Positions 1 to 8,301 of a stretch of 55,143 nucleotides of DNA are shown here, one piece after another. The translations under genes and the position numbers were made by a program. The notes beneath the pieces are model-generated. The model was not told where the DNA came from. It made no database searches and saw only the letters and a program-made list of their open reading frames with translations. This stretch comes from an uncultured Alphaproteobacteria bacterium. Its GTDB lineage: Bacteria > Pseudomonadota > Alphaproteobacteria > RF32 > CAG-239. Location: assembly GCA_949297665.1 (NCBI GenBank), contig CASFTO010000076.1, positions 1-55,143 on the forward strand, read 5' to 3'. How positions within the stretch are numbered: the first letter of the stretch is position 1; every line of letters begins with the position of its first letter.

Positions 1-872
1 AAGCAGCTAGACACTACAATATTCCGGCAGCAGGCACTATGGCTCACTCTTTTATTATGAGTTACGAAAAAGAACTTGATGCGTTTAAGGCGTATATGCG
101 ACACAATCCATCTAATACCACTTTATTGGTTGATACATATGATACAAGACAAGGTATCCAAAATGCTATTCAAGCCTCACTTGATACAAAAATTCCGCTT
201 ATGGGTATTCGTATTGATTCCGGCGATTTGGCTTATTGGGGAAAAGAGGCGCGTCGGATGCTGGATGATGCAGGTTTTAACAAAACAAAACTGGTGGCTT
301 CCAATGATTTGGACGAGCATTTAATTGAAAATCTATTGTTGGTTCAGAAAGCACCTTACGACATTATGGCAGCCGGTACCAAACTGGTTACCGCTTATGA
401 CACCCCTGCCCTTGGTGGTGTTTTCAAAACAAAATCTTATTTAGGTAAGCCTAAAATTAAAGTCGCAGAAGGAAAAACTACTATTCCTGGTGCTACAAAC
501 GTTATCCGTATTGAGAAAAACGGACAATTTAACGGTGACATCATCTGCAAGGCTGAGGACGAAATTATTAAAGACGGAGAAATTTCTCGTAATCTCACTT
601 CGTATACGTTAGGTAGCACTAATCAATCTCGTATTACATTTGCTAAAGGAGAAAAAGCGCATTTACTCTTATCTCCGGTGGTTCGTGATGGAAAAATTAT
701 TGTCGAGCCTGAATTGGATTTACGCCTTCTGCAACAGCGAGGACACACTAATCTGGCAAAATTTGACGAGGCTTATAAAAGACTTGTTAATCCGCATGTT
801 TACGGCGTTGGTTTGGAAGCGGGATTATTTGCTCTGCAACAAAATTTAATTCAGGCGCATCGTACGATGTAA
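1..872 (+). CDS. pncB: Nicotinate phosphoribosyltransferase, 5' end cut by the window
   Basis: Converts nicotinate and PRPP to nicotinate mononucleotide, the entry step of Preiss-Handler NAD salvage in the cytoplasm. The frame is open from base 3 to the TAA at 870-872, so about 290 C-terminal residues are visible and the real start lies left of the window. The ATG at 39 falls inside the conserved GTMAHS motif, so it is not the start. Further family signatures are RIDSGDLA and the GGVFKTKS stretch. The family usually has about 400 residues, so roughly the first quarter is missing. nadE follows after 19 bases, which points to one NAD-salvage operon. Confidence 0.96.
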   Translation, partial: AARHYNIPAAGTMAHSFIMSYEKELDAFKAYMRHNPSNTTLLVDTYDTRQGIQNAIQASLDTKIPLMGIRIDSGDLAYWGKEARRMLDDAGFNKTKLVASNDLDEHLIENLLLVQKAPYDIMAAGTKLVTAYDTPALGGVFKTKSYLGKPKIKVAEGKTTIPGATNVIRIEKNGQFNGDIICKAEDEIIKDGEISRNLTSYTLGSTNQSRITFAKGEKAHLLLSPVVRDGKIIVEPELDLRLLQQRGHTNLAKFDEAYKRLVNPHVYGVGLEAGLFALQQNLIQAHRTM

Positions 873-891
873 TATTTTAGGAGATTATACT

Positions 892-1671
892 ATGGAAAAT
901 ATTTGGAACAAACTTAAGCTTGGTTTGAGTGATTATTGTCAGAAAAATGGGTTTCATCAAGTTATTTTAGGACTTTCCGGTGGACTTGATTCCGCTATTA
1001 CCGCCGTATTGGCAGCTGATACGCTGGGTGGAAAAAACGTTAAGGCGGTCATGATGAAAACATGCTATACTTCTGATTTAAGCCTTAAAATTGCACGAAA
1101 AATTGCAGAACTCAATCATCTTGATTTTCAAGAACTTGACATTGAACCACTCATTCAAACAGAAACCTCTTTTCTAGAGCAAGCCTTTGATGATGATGTT
1201 AAAGGGCTAACTTTAGAAAATCTACAAGCAAGAATTCGGGGGCAAATTCTTATGGCTTTTTCTAATCAAACCGGCGGATTGGTTTTAGCTTGTGGCAATA
1301 AATCTGAGGCTTTAACCGGTTACTGCACTTTGTATGGTGATACATGTGGAGGTTTGATGCCTATCGGAAATCTCTACAAAACTACTATTTTTGAATTGGC
1401 TAAGTGGCGTAACAGCTTAAATATGGTTCTTCCTGATGAGGTTATTACACGAGCCCCTTCCGCCGAACTTGCCGAAGGACAGAAAGATGAAAACACTCTT
1501 CCGCCTTATGCTGTTTTAGACCGCATTTTGAAACTTATGGTTGATGAGCAAAAATCTGTTGAAGAAATTTGTTCTCTTGGCTTTGAACCTGCAACCGTGC
1601 AACGCGTTCAGCAACTTGTACAACGTTCAGCTTTCAAACGTAAGCAAATGGCGGACGCTTTACCGCTTTAG
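892..1671 (+). CDS. nadE: NAD synthetase, ammonia-dependent type
   Basis: Adenylates nicotinate adenine dinucleotide and amidates it to NAD, the last step of NAD synthesis. The 259-residue protein has the ATP-pyrophosphatase loop SGGLDS at residues 29-34, a KSE element in the second nucleotide-binding region and the GLMPIGNLYKT stretch near the middle. It lacks the N-terminal nitrilase-type glutaminase domain of long NadE forms, so it should use free ammonia, like the short enzymes of about 275 residues. An AGGAG site at 878-882 sets the start. With pncB upstream, the middle enzyme NadD must be encoded elsewhere. Confidence 0.96.
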   Translation: MENIWNKLKLGLSDYCQKNGFHQVILGLSGGLDSAITAVLAADTLGGKNVKAVMMKTCYTSDLSLKIARKIAELNHLDFQELDIEPLIQTETSFLEQAFDDDVKGLTLENLQARIRGQILMAFSNQTGGLVLACGNKSEALTGYCTLYGDTCGGLMPIGNLYKTTIFELAKWRNSLNMVLPDEVITRAPSAELAEGQKDENTLPPYAVLDRILKLMVDEQKSVEEICSLGFEPATVQRVQQLVQRSAFKRKQMADALPL

Positions 1672-1682
1672 GGCTTCTTATT

Positions 1683-1715
1683 TCAAAAAAGCACCTCCTT
1701 TCATTGGAGGTGCTT
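1683..1715 (-). terminator. Rho-independent terminator of the CMD operon
   Basis: A perfect 10-bp stem (1689-1698 with 1706-1715, loop 1699-1705) is followed on the minus strand by six T, just past the minus-strand gene ending at 1720. On the plus strand the tail is a weaker TTGGTTTT, so it may also stop nadE transcripts. Confidence 0.85.
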
Positions 1716-1719
1716 GGTT

Positions 1720-2568
1720 TTATTCCAGTTCGCTTTTTAGAATTTTCAATGCTTTTAATCCATTCGGAAATCCTATGTATGGCATACATTGTATAATCGC
1801 TGCGGCTACTTCTTCCGGCTTATTTCCGGCTTTTAGACTTCCTTTTATATGGCTTGATAAAGTATCCCAGTTGCCTGAGGTTACCAATATTCCGATAGTC
1901 AGTAATTCTCTGGTTTTCATATCTAGCACGCCTCGAGTGCAAAAATCTCCGAAATATACTTCTGTCAATAAGCGAGCTGCTTCATCGCCCATATTTTTAG
2001 GTAGTCCTTCTAACATGTCCTTTATCTCAGTGCCATACAATGGTTGTTGCAAAGCCAGGCCTTTTTCGTGGCGATTTTCTTCAGTTACTTGGTTTTGATT
2101 TTCTAATGGTAATTTAATTCCATTTTCGGTAAACACCTCATTTATCGTATTGAGTGCGTTTAATGTTTTCGGAAACCCTATAAATGGAGCACACTGATAT
2201 ACGGCCTCTCTTAACTCCAATGGTGTCACCCCGACATTTAACGCAGCTTGAGCATGCGCTTTTAACTGCGGTAATGTTTGTTGCGTGCTTAAAGATATAA
2301 CCGTCAACATCTCTCTGGTTTTCATATCCAATTCACCAATGGTGAAAACTTCTCCGAATATATATTTTTGCAAAATTTGCATCATTTCCGGATCTGTTCC
2401 CGTATTGGTTAAGGCTTCTCCGTTAAATAAGGTACGAAAATTTCTTTTACATATCTCGGTTCTATTCATATTATTTTCTCCCAATGTTTGATTTGCCGCT
2501 TGTGTTGAAAATGATGCAAACATCATTATACCTAAGGCGACACCGTATAATACCCTATGTTTACGCAT
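1720..2568 (-). CDS. Exported tandem carboxymuconolactone decarboxylase-like protein
   Basis: This 282-residue protein has two carboxymuconolactone decarboxylase (CMD/AhpD-fold) domains in tandem, at about residues 45-140 and 185-280. Each carries the family pattern: an LDMKTRE-LLT helix, a His in the next helix and a P(F/Y)IGFP turn. An N-terminal segment ending in STQA looks like a signal peptide, which would place the protein in the periplasm; most relatives are cytoplasmic. The AhpD CxxC pair is absent, since each domain has a single QC before the PxIGFP turn, so peroxidase chemistry by the AhpD route is unlikely. The substrate is unknown. The upstream membrane-protein gene overlaps it by 8 bases. 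The promoter suggests MerR-type induction by a reactive small molecule. Confidence 0.88.
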   Translation of the reverse strand: MRKHRVLYGVALGIMMFASFSTQAANQTLGENNMNRTEICKRNFRTLFNGEALTNTGTDPEMMQILQKYIFGEVFTIGELDMKTREMLTVISLSTQQTLPQLKAHAQAALNVGVTPLELREAVYQCAPFIGFPKTLNALNTINEVFTENGIKLPLENQNQVTEENRHEKGLALQQPLYGTEIKDMLEGLPKNMGDEAARLLTEVYFGDFCTRGVLDMKTRELLTIGILVTSGNWDTLSSHIKGSLKAGNKPEEVAAAIIQCMPYIGFPNGLKALKILKSELE

Positions 2569-3043
2569 GTTCTATTCCTACCTTTTGCTTTATTATCTCT
2601 ACGACTGTTTTTTCATCATCTTCTGATAAAATCCCATACAACGGAACAGCAAACGGAGTAAATTCGCCATTGTGTTTTTGTAAAAAATTGTAGTGATAAT
2701 CTATATTCTCTTTAGGATGTAAAATCAGAACTTTGTATTTTTTTAAGCAACAACAAACCTCTTTTTCTTCAATGCTCTTTATATCAGACCACTTCAACTT
2801 ATCACTTAAATCTAATTTTATCCCCTCTTCATCCACCATAATAGCTTGATGTTTGAGGATGTATTTCCAAATCCACCCCAGCCAAGAAATCACACATAAA
2901 CCTATCAAAATTTGTGTTTGTATCCAATATAGCAGGCATACACACTTAATGCTCCAGTAGCTTAAGGTTATGGTTAATGCCAAATTTAAAATCAGCCACG
3001 CATTTACCTTATTAAATTTATAGTAAAATATTTGTTTTTCCAT
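2561..3043 (-). CDS. Two-helix membrane protein, STM3941-like
   Basis: The 160-residue protein has two hydrophobic segments at about residues 14-36 and 40-62. A soluble C-terminal part follows with the pattern DEEGI..DLSDKLKWSDIKSIEE, which resembles bacterial PH-like or STM3941-type proteins. No catalytic motif is seen. A VCCC cluster sits near residue 97. AGGGAGAG lies just upstream of the ATG. Its last 8 bases overlap the start of the exported CMD-like gene, so the two are probably co-translated, and this is the promoter-proximal gene of the pair. The family label comes from pattern recall and is uncertain; the membrane topology is clear. Confidence 0.7.
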   Translation of the reverse strand: MEKQIFYYKFNKVNAWLILNLALTITLSYWSIKCVCLLYWIQTQILIGLCVISWLGWIWKYILKHQAIMVDEEGIKLDLSDKLKWSDIKSIEEKEVCCCLKKYKVLILHPKENIDYHYNFLQKHNGEFTPFAVPLYGILSEDDEKTVVEIIKQKVGIEHA

Positions 3044-3076
3044 TATTTTCTCTCCCTTGTTATCGATTCTGATTTT

Positions 3077-3107
3077 AGTGTAACTCTTAGAGTTTGCTCT
3101 AAGTCAA
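3077..3107 (-). promoter_or_regulatory. MerR-type promoter/operator of the CMD operon
   Basis: Read on the minus strand there is a -35 TTGACT (3107-3102) and a -10 TACACT (3082-3077) separated by 19 bases instead of 17. A perfect 7-4-7 inverted repeat, CTTAGAG-N4-CTCTAAG (3086-3103), fills most of the spacer and runs into the -35. An overlong spacer filled by a dyad is the hallmark of promoters that MerR-family activators distort into shape. The known AdhR operator of Bacillus (CTTAAAG-N4-CTTTAAG, as I recall it) has the same spacing and also controls a CMD-family gene. No MerR-type gene is in the window. Confidence 0.75.
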
Positions 3108-3185
3108 GTATTTTCTTATAATTTCTTTGCTTGCTTCTTTCTTTTTCTATGTTATGCTGTTTTACAAATTATAGGATGTTTTCAT

Positions 3186-3746
3186 ATGCTCTATTCAACA
3201 ACATACATTTCACCTTTAGGAACACTCTTTTTAGAAAGCGACGAAACTCATATAATCGGTTTGAGAAATAATTATTGGAGACAACATTCTAAAACTTTTC
3301 ATCCATCTTTTCCTGATGGTTCAACACTTACATGTATGCAACAAGCTAAAAATTGGTTAGATATTTATTTTTCAGGACAAAAACCTGATTTTACTCCTCC
3401 ATTATCTCTTTTGGGTTCAGATTTTCAAAAACAAGTTTGGCGATTGTTGCTTGATATTCCTTACGGAACTCTTATAACTTATGGTGAAATTGCAAAGAAA
3501 ATTGCGCAAATACGCCATTTAAAATCTATGTCTGCACAAGCTGTCGGTGGGGCGGTTGGCGCTAATCCGATTGCGATTATTATTCCATGCCATAGAGTTA
3601 TTGGTAAAAATAATAGTCTTGTAGGGTTTGGCGGTGGTTTAAAGTTTAAATCTAAACTATTGGAATTAGAAAATATTTCCACACAATCTTTGATTATACC
3701 TAAAAACAGTCGTTTTCTTGAAACTTCGTCTGATGCCTTTGATTAA
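3186..3746 (+). CDS. ogt: Methylated-DNA--protein-cysteine S-methyltransferase
   Basis: Suicide repair enzyme that moves alkyl groups from O6-alkylguanine or O4-alkylthymine in DNA to its own cysteine. The 186-residue protein has the active-site motif PCHRV at residues 134-138 (acceptor Cys135). It also has the helix-turn-helix part YGEIAKKI (99-106) and the GAVGANP segment before the active site. The first 80 residues match the short N-terminal domain of Ogt proteins rather than the longer Ada. Residues after about 170 form a short tail. It is divergent from the CMD operon and appears monocistronic. Confidence 0.95.
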   Translation: MLYSTTYISPLGTLFLESDETHIIGLRNNYWRQHSKTFHPSFPDGSTLTCMQQAKNWLDIYFSGQKPDFTPPLSLLGSDFQKQVWRLLLDIPYGTLITYGEIAKKIAQIRHLKSMSAQAVGGAVGANPIAIIIPCHRVIGKNNSLVGFGGGLKFKSKLLELENISTQSLIIPKNSRFLETSSDAFD

Positions 3747-3781
3747 ACGACATAAATCTTTTATTTTGCTTAAAAGAATTA

Positions 3782-3810
3782 TTGACATCTGTAAAACCTT
3801 ATTATATGCT
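3782..3810 (+). promoter_or_regulatory. Sigma-70 promoter candidate for the hemolysin-like gene
   Basis: TTGACA (3782-3787), a 17-base spacer and TATGCT (3805-3810) lie 45 bases ahead of the ATG at 3855. The -35 is perfect. The fimbrial genes follow the downstream gene closely, so this promoter may also feed the start of that cluster. Confidence 0.65.
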
Positions 3811-3854
3811 GTAAAGCGTGTTTAATGTATTTGAGGTAGTTCAAAAATAATCAT

Positions 3855-5186
3855 ATGAGTCCCGTTTATGGATATATCTTTAATTTATTTTTAGTTTTAT
3901 TTTTAGTTTTTTGTAATGCTTTTTTCGTTGTTTCTGAATTTGCGATTGTAAAAATCCGTCGCACTAAACTTGAAGAGTTGGCGCACGGAGGTAATAAATC
4001 TGCAAAAATCGCCCTAAAAATTAACGAACATATGAACACTTATCTAAGTGCAATTCAACTTGGTATTACTCTTGCCTCGTTGGGCTTAGGTTGGTTGGGT
4101 GAACCGGCAGTTTCGCGCTTGTTGGAAGATTTGTTCTCCGGTTTCTTTGCCGATAATAAAATCTTATTGCACTCTTTAAGTTTTGGTATTGCCTTTACCT
4201 TTATTACTTTATTGCACGTTGTGTTTGGTGAATTGGTGCCAAAGTCTATGGCTATTCAAGATACAGAACGCTATGCTTTGATTATTGCTCGTCCGCTCTA
4301 TACTTTTAATAAAATCTTTGCTCCGTTCATTTGGGTTTTTGACCATGTTACTATGTGGATTTTGAAACTTATGGGCGTTAAACAAGCTGACGAAAATGAA
4401 GATGCTCACTCCGAAGAAGAAATCAAATTAATTATTGATGCTTCGCAAAAAGGCGGCGTGATTGATGATACTGAAAGCGAAATTATCCAAAACGCTATCT
4501 GCTTTTCCGAAATTTCCGCTCACGAAATTATGATTCCTCGTCAGGAAATGAAATGTATTTATCAAAACAGCAGCTATAACGAAATTATGGAATTTGTTAA
4601 ACAACATAAACACACTCGTTTTCCGCTTTGCAATGGTGATAAAGACCAAATTATCGGTATGATTCATATTCGTGATTTGTTGGAGTGCAAAAACTCTCCG
4701 CACAAAGATATTTTGAGCAAAATTGTTCGTAATATTTTGTTTGTACCGGAAAATAAATCCATTTCAGAAATTTTACATGAAATGATGAAGAAGCGCATTC
4801 ATCTGGCCGTGGTTGTTGATGAATATGGCGGAACTGCAGGGCTTCTTTCTATGGAAGATATTTTGGAAGAGTTGGTTGGGGATATTCAAGATGAACATGA
4901 TGAAATCACAGATACTCCGGTTAAAAAAATCAATGAGAAAGTTTGTGAATTTGATGGTTTATACCTTGTTGAAGATGCCTACGATTGCTTAGAATTGCCT
5001 TATTGTGAACATGAAGAAAGCACTATGGGAGGATACGTTTTCAATCTTCTTGGGCGCGAACCGGTTGTCGGTGATCAGACCGAAGATGATTATTGTATCT
5101 ACGAAGTTCTTGAAGTTGATAATATGAGAATTACGCGTGTTAAAGCAACTGTTAAGGAATCTTGTGCTATGATTAGTGCAGAATAA
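3855..5186 (+). CDS. CNNM/CBS/CorC-type membrane protein (hemolysin family)
   Basis: The 443-residue protein has the full three-part architecture. A CNNM (DUF21) membrane domain spans about residues 1-185 with several hydrophobic helices and the HVVFGELVPKS signature. A CBS-domain pair spans about 205-330 and includes MIPRQEM and VVVDEYGGTAG. A CorC_HlyC domain fills the C-terminus and includes DGLYLVED and MGGYVFNLLGR. Members act in magnesium or cobalt export and metal resistance; the hemolysin name is historical. It sits in the inner membrane with the CBS part in the cytoplasm. The first fimbrial subunit gene starts within about 30 bases, without a visible terminator, so transcripts may run through. 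Confidence 0.93.
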   Translation: MSPVYGYIFNLFLVLFLVFCNAFFVVSEFAIVKIRRTKLEELAHGGNKSAKIALKINEHMNTYLSAIQLGITLASLGLGWLGEPAVSRLLEDLFSGFFADNKILLHSLSFGIAFTFITLLHVVFGELVPKSMAIQDTERYALIIARPLYTFNKIFAPFIWVFDHVTMWILKLMGVKQADENEDAHSEEEIKLIIDASQKGGVIDDTESEIIQNAICFSEISAHEIMIPRQEMKCIYQNSSYNEIMEFVKQHKHTRFPLCNGDKDQIIGMIHIRDLLECKNSPHKDILSKIVRNILFVPENKSISEILHEMMKKRIHLAVVVDEYGGTAGLLSMEDILEELVGDIQDEHDEITDTPVKKINEKVCEFDGLYLVEDAYDCLELPYCEHEESTMGGYVFNLLGREPVVGDQTEDDYCIYEVLEVDNMRITRVKATVKESCAMISAE

Positions 5187-5219
5187 AGTTTATGTTTCTG
5201 CAATCGTGGAGGGATGATG

Positions 5220-5756
5220 ATGCACTATAAGTCTGTGGGTATTTTAGCATTGGGAGCATTGGGGGTTCTTATTTCAAATGCTTTGGCTGTCGATAATGTT
5301 AAGACCAAAATGAAATACGGCGCTGAACGTTCTGCCATAGGGCAGATTAAAGCGACAATCGTTGCGCCGGTTTCCGCAACATCATCCAACGATTTACGCT
5401 TTGGTATGATTGTAAAAAATAATGCGGGCGATGTTACCGTTGATGAAGAAGGGAATCGGACAACAACCGGCCCAGGCTTGGCTACAAGCGGTTATTCTGC
5501 AGGCTCTATTCAACTAAGAGGACCTCGCGCGCAAGCTGTTTCTGTCGATATTCCCGAAGCGCATATTTATAATAACGATGATAACACCGTTAATGTGCAT
5601 TCTTTTACAACTAATCAAGATAACAGTAAGCTGATTACTCTAGATGCACAAAACGGCAAAGCCGATATTGATGTGGGTGCTTCGCTTAATATTTCTGATA
5701 CAGATACTCAAGGCGGGGCGCGTATGGGCGTTTATCGCGTACAGACTTCTTATTAG
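5220..5756 (+). CDS. DUF4402 fimbrial subunit 1
   Basis: This secreted protein of 178 residues has a signal peptide ending near SNALA and one DUF4402 domain. The domain pattern is A.IVAPVS....LRFG near its start, VDIPEAHIYNN in the middle, IDVGASLNIS late and a closing aromatic YRVQTSY. Three in-frame ATGs stand at 5214, 5217 and 5220. GGAGG at 5208-5212 is only 1 base from the first, so I choose 5220, with 7 bases of spacing. The usual G.YSG.Y.V.VSY ending is altered here to ARMGVYRVQTSY, so it may be a specialised subunit. It is the first gene of the chaperone-usher cluster. Confidence 0.85.
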   Translation: MHYKSVGILALGALGVLISNALAVDNVKTKMKYGAERSAIGQIKATIVAPVSATSSNDLRFGMIVKNNAGDVTVDEEGNRTTTGPGLATSGYSAGSIQLRGPRAQAVSVDIPEAHIYNNDDNTVNVHSFTTNQDNSKLITLDAQNGKADIDVGASLNISDTDTQGGARMGVYRVQTSY

Positions 5757-5855
5757 GTAAAATATTTCCTTTTCTTTTGTTTTTTAAACTTATTTTTAAC
5801 ATTTTTTCTTTATAGTTACAGGTGAAATTATTTATTGCTTTTAGGGGAAAATGTT

Positions 5856-6359
5856 ATGAAAATGAATTTACTTTTAACGGTTGCCGTTTCCGTATTAGCT
5901 CTGGGCAGCTCGTCAGCTTTGGCTGCACAAGCAACAGGAAACGGAACTGTTACTGCGAAGATTGTTGCTCCGGTTAGTATTACGCAAGACCAAGGGCTTG
6001 ATTTTGGCACTATGATCTCACCTAGTAGTGCGACAACGGTAACCATTGCAGCCAGCAACGGAGCTCGTTCGTCATCTGATCCATCAATTTTGGTCGGAAC
6101 AAGTGAAGGTGCTGCCGGTAGTTTTGAAATTACTGGAGCAGATGGTCAAAGTGTTAATGTTACTTTGCCAAGTCAGGTTAAATTAACAGGTACCCCGGAT
6201 GGGGAGATGACTGTGGATAATTTTGTTTCTAATAAGGGGACCACGTTTACTCTTGAGGGAGGATCAGCTATAATGCAAGTTGGTGCTGATTTGAATGTCG
6301 GAGCAAGTCAAGCAGAAGGTGATTATTCTGGATCTTACGAGGTTACGGTCAGTTACTAA
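5856..6359 (+). CDS. DUF4402 fimbrial subunit 2, probable major pilin
   Basis: The 167-residue exported protein has a signal peptide ending in SSALA and a complete DUF4402 domain. It contains IVAPVSI, LDFGTMISPSS, VTLPSQVKL, VGADLNVG and the ending DYSGSYEVTVSY. AGGGG at 5843-5847 lies 8 bases before the ATG at 5856, so the TTG at 5835 is not needed as a start. The small size and canonical single domain make it the best candidate for the main shaft subunit. The closing alternating hydrophobic strand fits donor-strand assembly by the chaperone encoded downstream. About 200 non-coding bases with an inverted repeat separate it from the next subunit gene. Confidence 0.86.
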   Translation: MKMNLLLTVAVSVLALGSSSALAAQATGNGTVTAKIVAPVSITQDQGLDFGTMISPSSATTVTIAASNGARSSSDPSILVGTSEGAAGSFEITGADGQSVNVTLPSQVKLTGTPDGEMTVDNFVSNKGTTFTLEGGSAIMQVGADLNVGASQAEGDYSGSYEVTVSY

Positions 6360-6389
6360 TTTTGATTTAGTTTATTATTAGGTTGTTGC

Positions 6390-6548
6390 AAAAAAAATGA
6401 CCCTTTTTTATCAATATAAATAGATTTCTCCCCAAAGCAATTAAGATTAATTTTTTATTAACAAGAATAACTACTTATTCTAATTGACTTAAAATCACTT
6501 TCTAAACTGTTTCAACGAGACCCTGCTGATAAAAAAGGGTCGTTTTTT
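6390..6548. repeat. Long inverted repeat flanking a 113-bp segment ahead of the adhesin-like gene
   Basis: The left arm (about 6392-6413) and right arm (6527-6548) are inverted copies over 22 bases with one difference (T at 6398 against G at 6542), sharing a GACCC/GGGTC core in A/T tracts. The segment between them is 6414-6526. The right arm can also form a small local hairpin (6519-6524 with 6536-6541) followed by six T, like a weak terminator. The gene after it starts at 6559 without a Shine-Dalgarno sequence. An invertible switch, a small MITE-like element or an RNA antiterminator could each explain it. No recombinase gene is in the window. Confidence 0.7.
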
Positions 6549-6558
6549 GTGTGTCGAT

Positions 6559-7500
6559 ATGTTTAGAAAATGTGTTAGTTTTTTTATATTTTGTGCCTTT
6601 TTTAAAGCCTCTGTCGCGTGGGCGGCTGTCGGTACGTCTGTATTACAGAATATAAATTTTGGGACCTATATTCAAACAAATAATGTTTCCAATGTTGTGC
6701 TTTCGACAGATAATAATATCAATTACTCCTCTTTAACGTCCGTTTCATCGGGAAATTCCGGTTTAATTAATTTTCAGGGTGATATTGATGATTCTGCTAT
6801 CGGACAATCTGAAAATATTACTATTCAGGATATTGGGCAAATTACGTTTCCTGATGCAAATGGTTGTACAATTACTTTATCTAATCTAACAGCCAACCCT
6901 AGTACTTTTCAGTTTTCTCGTGAAGGAGGTTGGTATGGGACTTCTCAAGATGTCTATTTCGGAGCGACAATCTCGATTGAAGGTTTTTGCAAAGAGGGAC
7001 AATATAATACTACAGTTGCATTACCTTTTGAGGTTTATCGACATGGCCTTATCGGTGGTGGTGAAACTACTACAGAATATGTTTCCCTTACCTTTTCTGT
7101 TGCTTTTCAGGATATTATCGGCATTACAAAAAAAGCTGATTTAGACTTTGGCTCAATGATTTCTCCTTCGTCCGATGTTACAGTTAATGTTTCCTATAAT
7201 GGACAGAGATCATCATCCGGAAATATTTTTTTATTAAATGACACACCTGTTTCAGCTGCCCTTTTTACAATCGATGGACAAGTCGGAAGAACAGTTTATC
7301 TCGAACTTCCAAGTGATGTTCTTATCTATAATGACCAGGGCAGTTCTTTGACTGTGAATAATTTTGAATCCAGTACAGGTAAAACTTTTGTTTTAGATGC
7401 AGGTTCAGTTGATGCTTATATCGGTGCGACATTAAATGTTATCGGAAATGCTGATGCAGGTGAATATTCCGGTACTTATACGGTGAGGGTTTCTTATTAG
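6559..7500 (+). CDS. Two-domain DUF4402 protein, candidate tip adhesin
   Basis: The 313-residue exported protein starts MFRKC and has a signal peptide ending near SVAWA. Its C-terminal half is a clear DUF4402 domain: LDFGSMISPSSD, YLELPSDVLIYN, IGATLNVIGNA and the ending YSGTYTVRVSY. The N-terminal half, about residues 23-165, begins with a similar INFGTYIQ strand but then diverges, and it holds two cysteines that could pair. An N-terminal extra domain joined to a C-terminal pilin domain is how tip adhesins such as FimH are built, so I infer a tip or receptor-binding role. The ATG at 6559 has no clear ribosome site; a TTG at 6547 would also be in frame. Confidence 0.78.
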   Translation: MFRKCVSFFIFCAFFKASVAWAAVGTSVLQNINFGTYIQTNNVSNVVLSTDNNINYSSLTSVSSGNSGLINFQGDIDDSAIGQSENITIQDIGQITFPDANGCTITLSNLTANPSTFQFSREGGWYGTSQDVYFGATISIEGFCKEGQYNTTVALPFEVYRHGLIGGGETTTEYVSLTFSVAFQDIIGITKKADLDFGSMISPSSDVTVNVSYNGQRSSSGNIFLLNDTPVSAALFTIDGQVGRTVYLELPSDVLIYNDQGSSLTVNNFESSTGKTFVLDAGSVDAYIGATLNVIGNADAGEYSGTYTVRVSY

Positions 7501-7521
7501 TGGTTTGAAAGGAAGGCTATT

Positions 7522-8301
7522 ATGATTAAAAAAATTATAAAACTTAATTTATTGTTGATGCTTATTCCTCAGTTGGTTTGGGCGAATATTTCCGTCTTTC
7601 CGTATAGTATCGATTTTGATGCTAATTCTAATAAACGCGTCCAAAATATTCGTATTATAAATACTTCTCAAGAAACGCAAACTTATCGCGTCTCCTTTGT
7701 GAATTTTACACAAGATGATAATGGAAAACTTACTGAAGTAAAAGAAAATTCTCCCTTTTACGCTGATAAATATTTGTCGTGGTCGCCACGTCAGTTTACT
7801 CTGAAACCTAATGAAGTGCAAACTATCAATGTTGCTCGAAAAAGTTTGGCGCAGGCTCCTGACGGCGAATTTGTTTCTCACTTGAAAGTGAGCGAGGTTC
7901 TATTGGGGGCTCCTAAAATCAAAAATAAAGAAGGATCTCAATCTGATACGATATCTATGCAACTGCGCGCTCTGTTTGCTATTACTATCCCTGTTACAAT
8001 TACTAAAGGGGATAATCTCTATAGCAAAACTGAGGTGCTTAGCTATAAGTTGCTCCCTGATAATAAACTTAATATCGTTTTCAAACGGTTGGGTAATAAA
8101 TCCTCGCGCTTTAACGTTGTTATTGCTGACGAAAAAGATAAAAATATCGGACGCGTCAATGGTATAAAAATCTATATGTCGACAGATACTCTTTCTGTTA
8201 ACATACCTTTAGATAAAAATGCTCAAACTCATAATGCGGTCTTGAAATTGGAAGATGCTAAAACGAAAGAAGAAATATTGCGGAAGGCTTTACATATTTA
8301 G
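7522..8301 (+). CDS. Periplasmic PapD-like fimbrial chaperone
   Basis: The 259-residue protein has a signal peptide (cleavage near residue 21, LVWA-N) and the two immunoglobulin-like domains of periplasmic pilus chaperones. Visible family elements are ISVFPYSIDFDANSNK at the start of strand A, INTSQETQTYRVSF, SPRQFTLKPNEVQTINVAR (the strand that docks subunits) and ALFAITIPVTI. It would hold DUF4402 subunits by donor-strand complementation and hand them to the usher. AAGGAAGG lies ahead of the ATG. Its last 47 bases overlap the usher gene, implying translational coupling. Confidence 0.88.
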   Translation: MIKKIIKLNLLLMLIPQLVWANISVFPYSIDFDANSNKRVQNIRIINTSQETQTYRVSFVNFTQDDNGKLTEVKENSPFYADKYLSWSPRQFTLKPNEVQTINVARKSLAQAPDGEFVSHLKVSEVLLGAPKIKNKEGSQSDTISMQLRALFAITIPVTITKGDNLYSKTEVLSYKLLPDNKLNIVFKRLGNKSSRFNVVIADEKDKNIGRVNGIKIYMSTDTLSVNIPLDKNAQTHNAVLKLEDAKTKEEILRKALHI

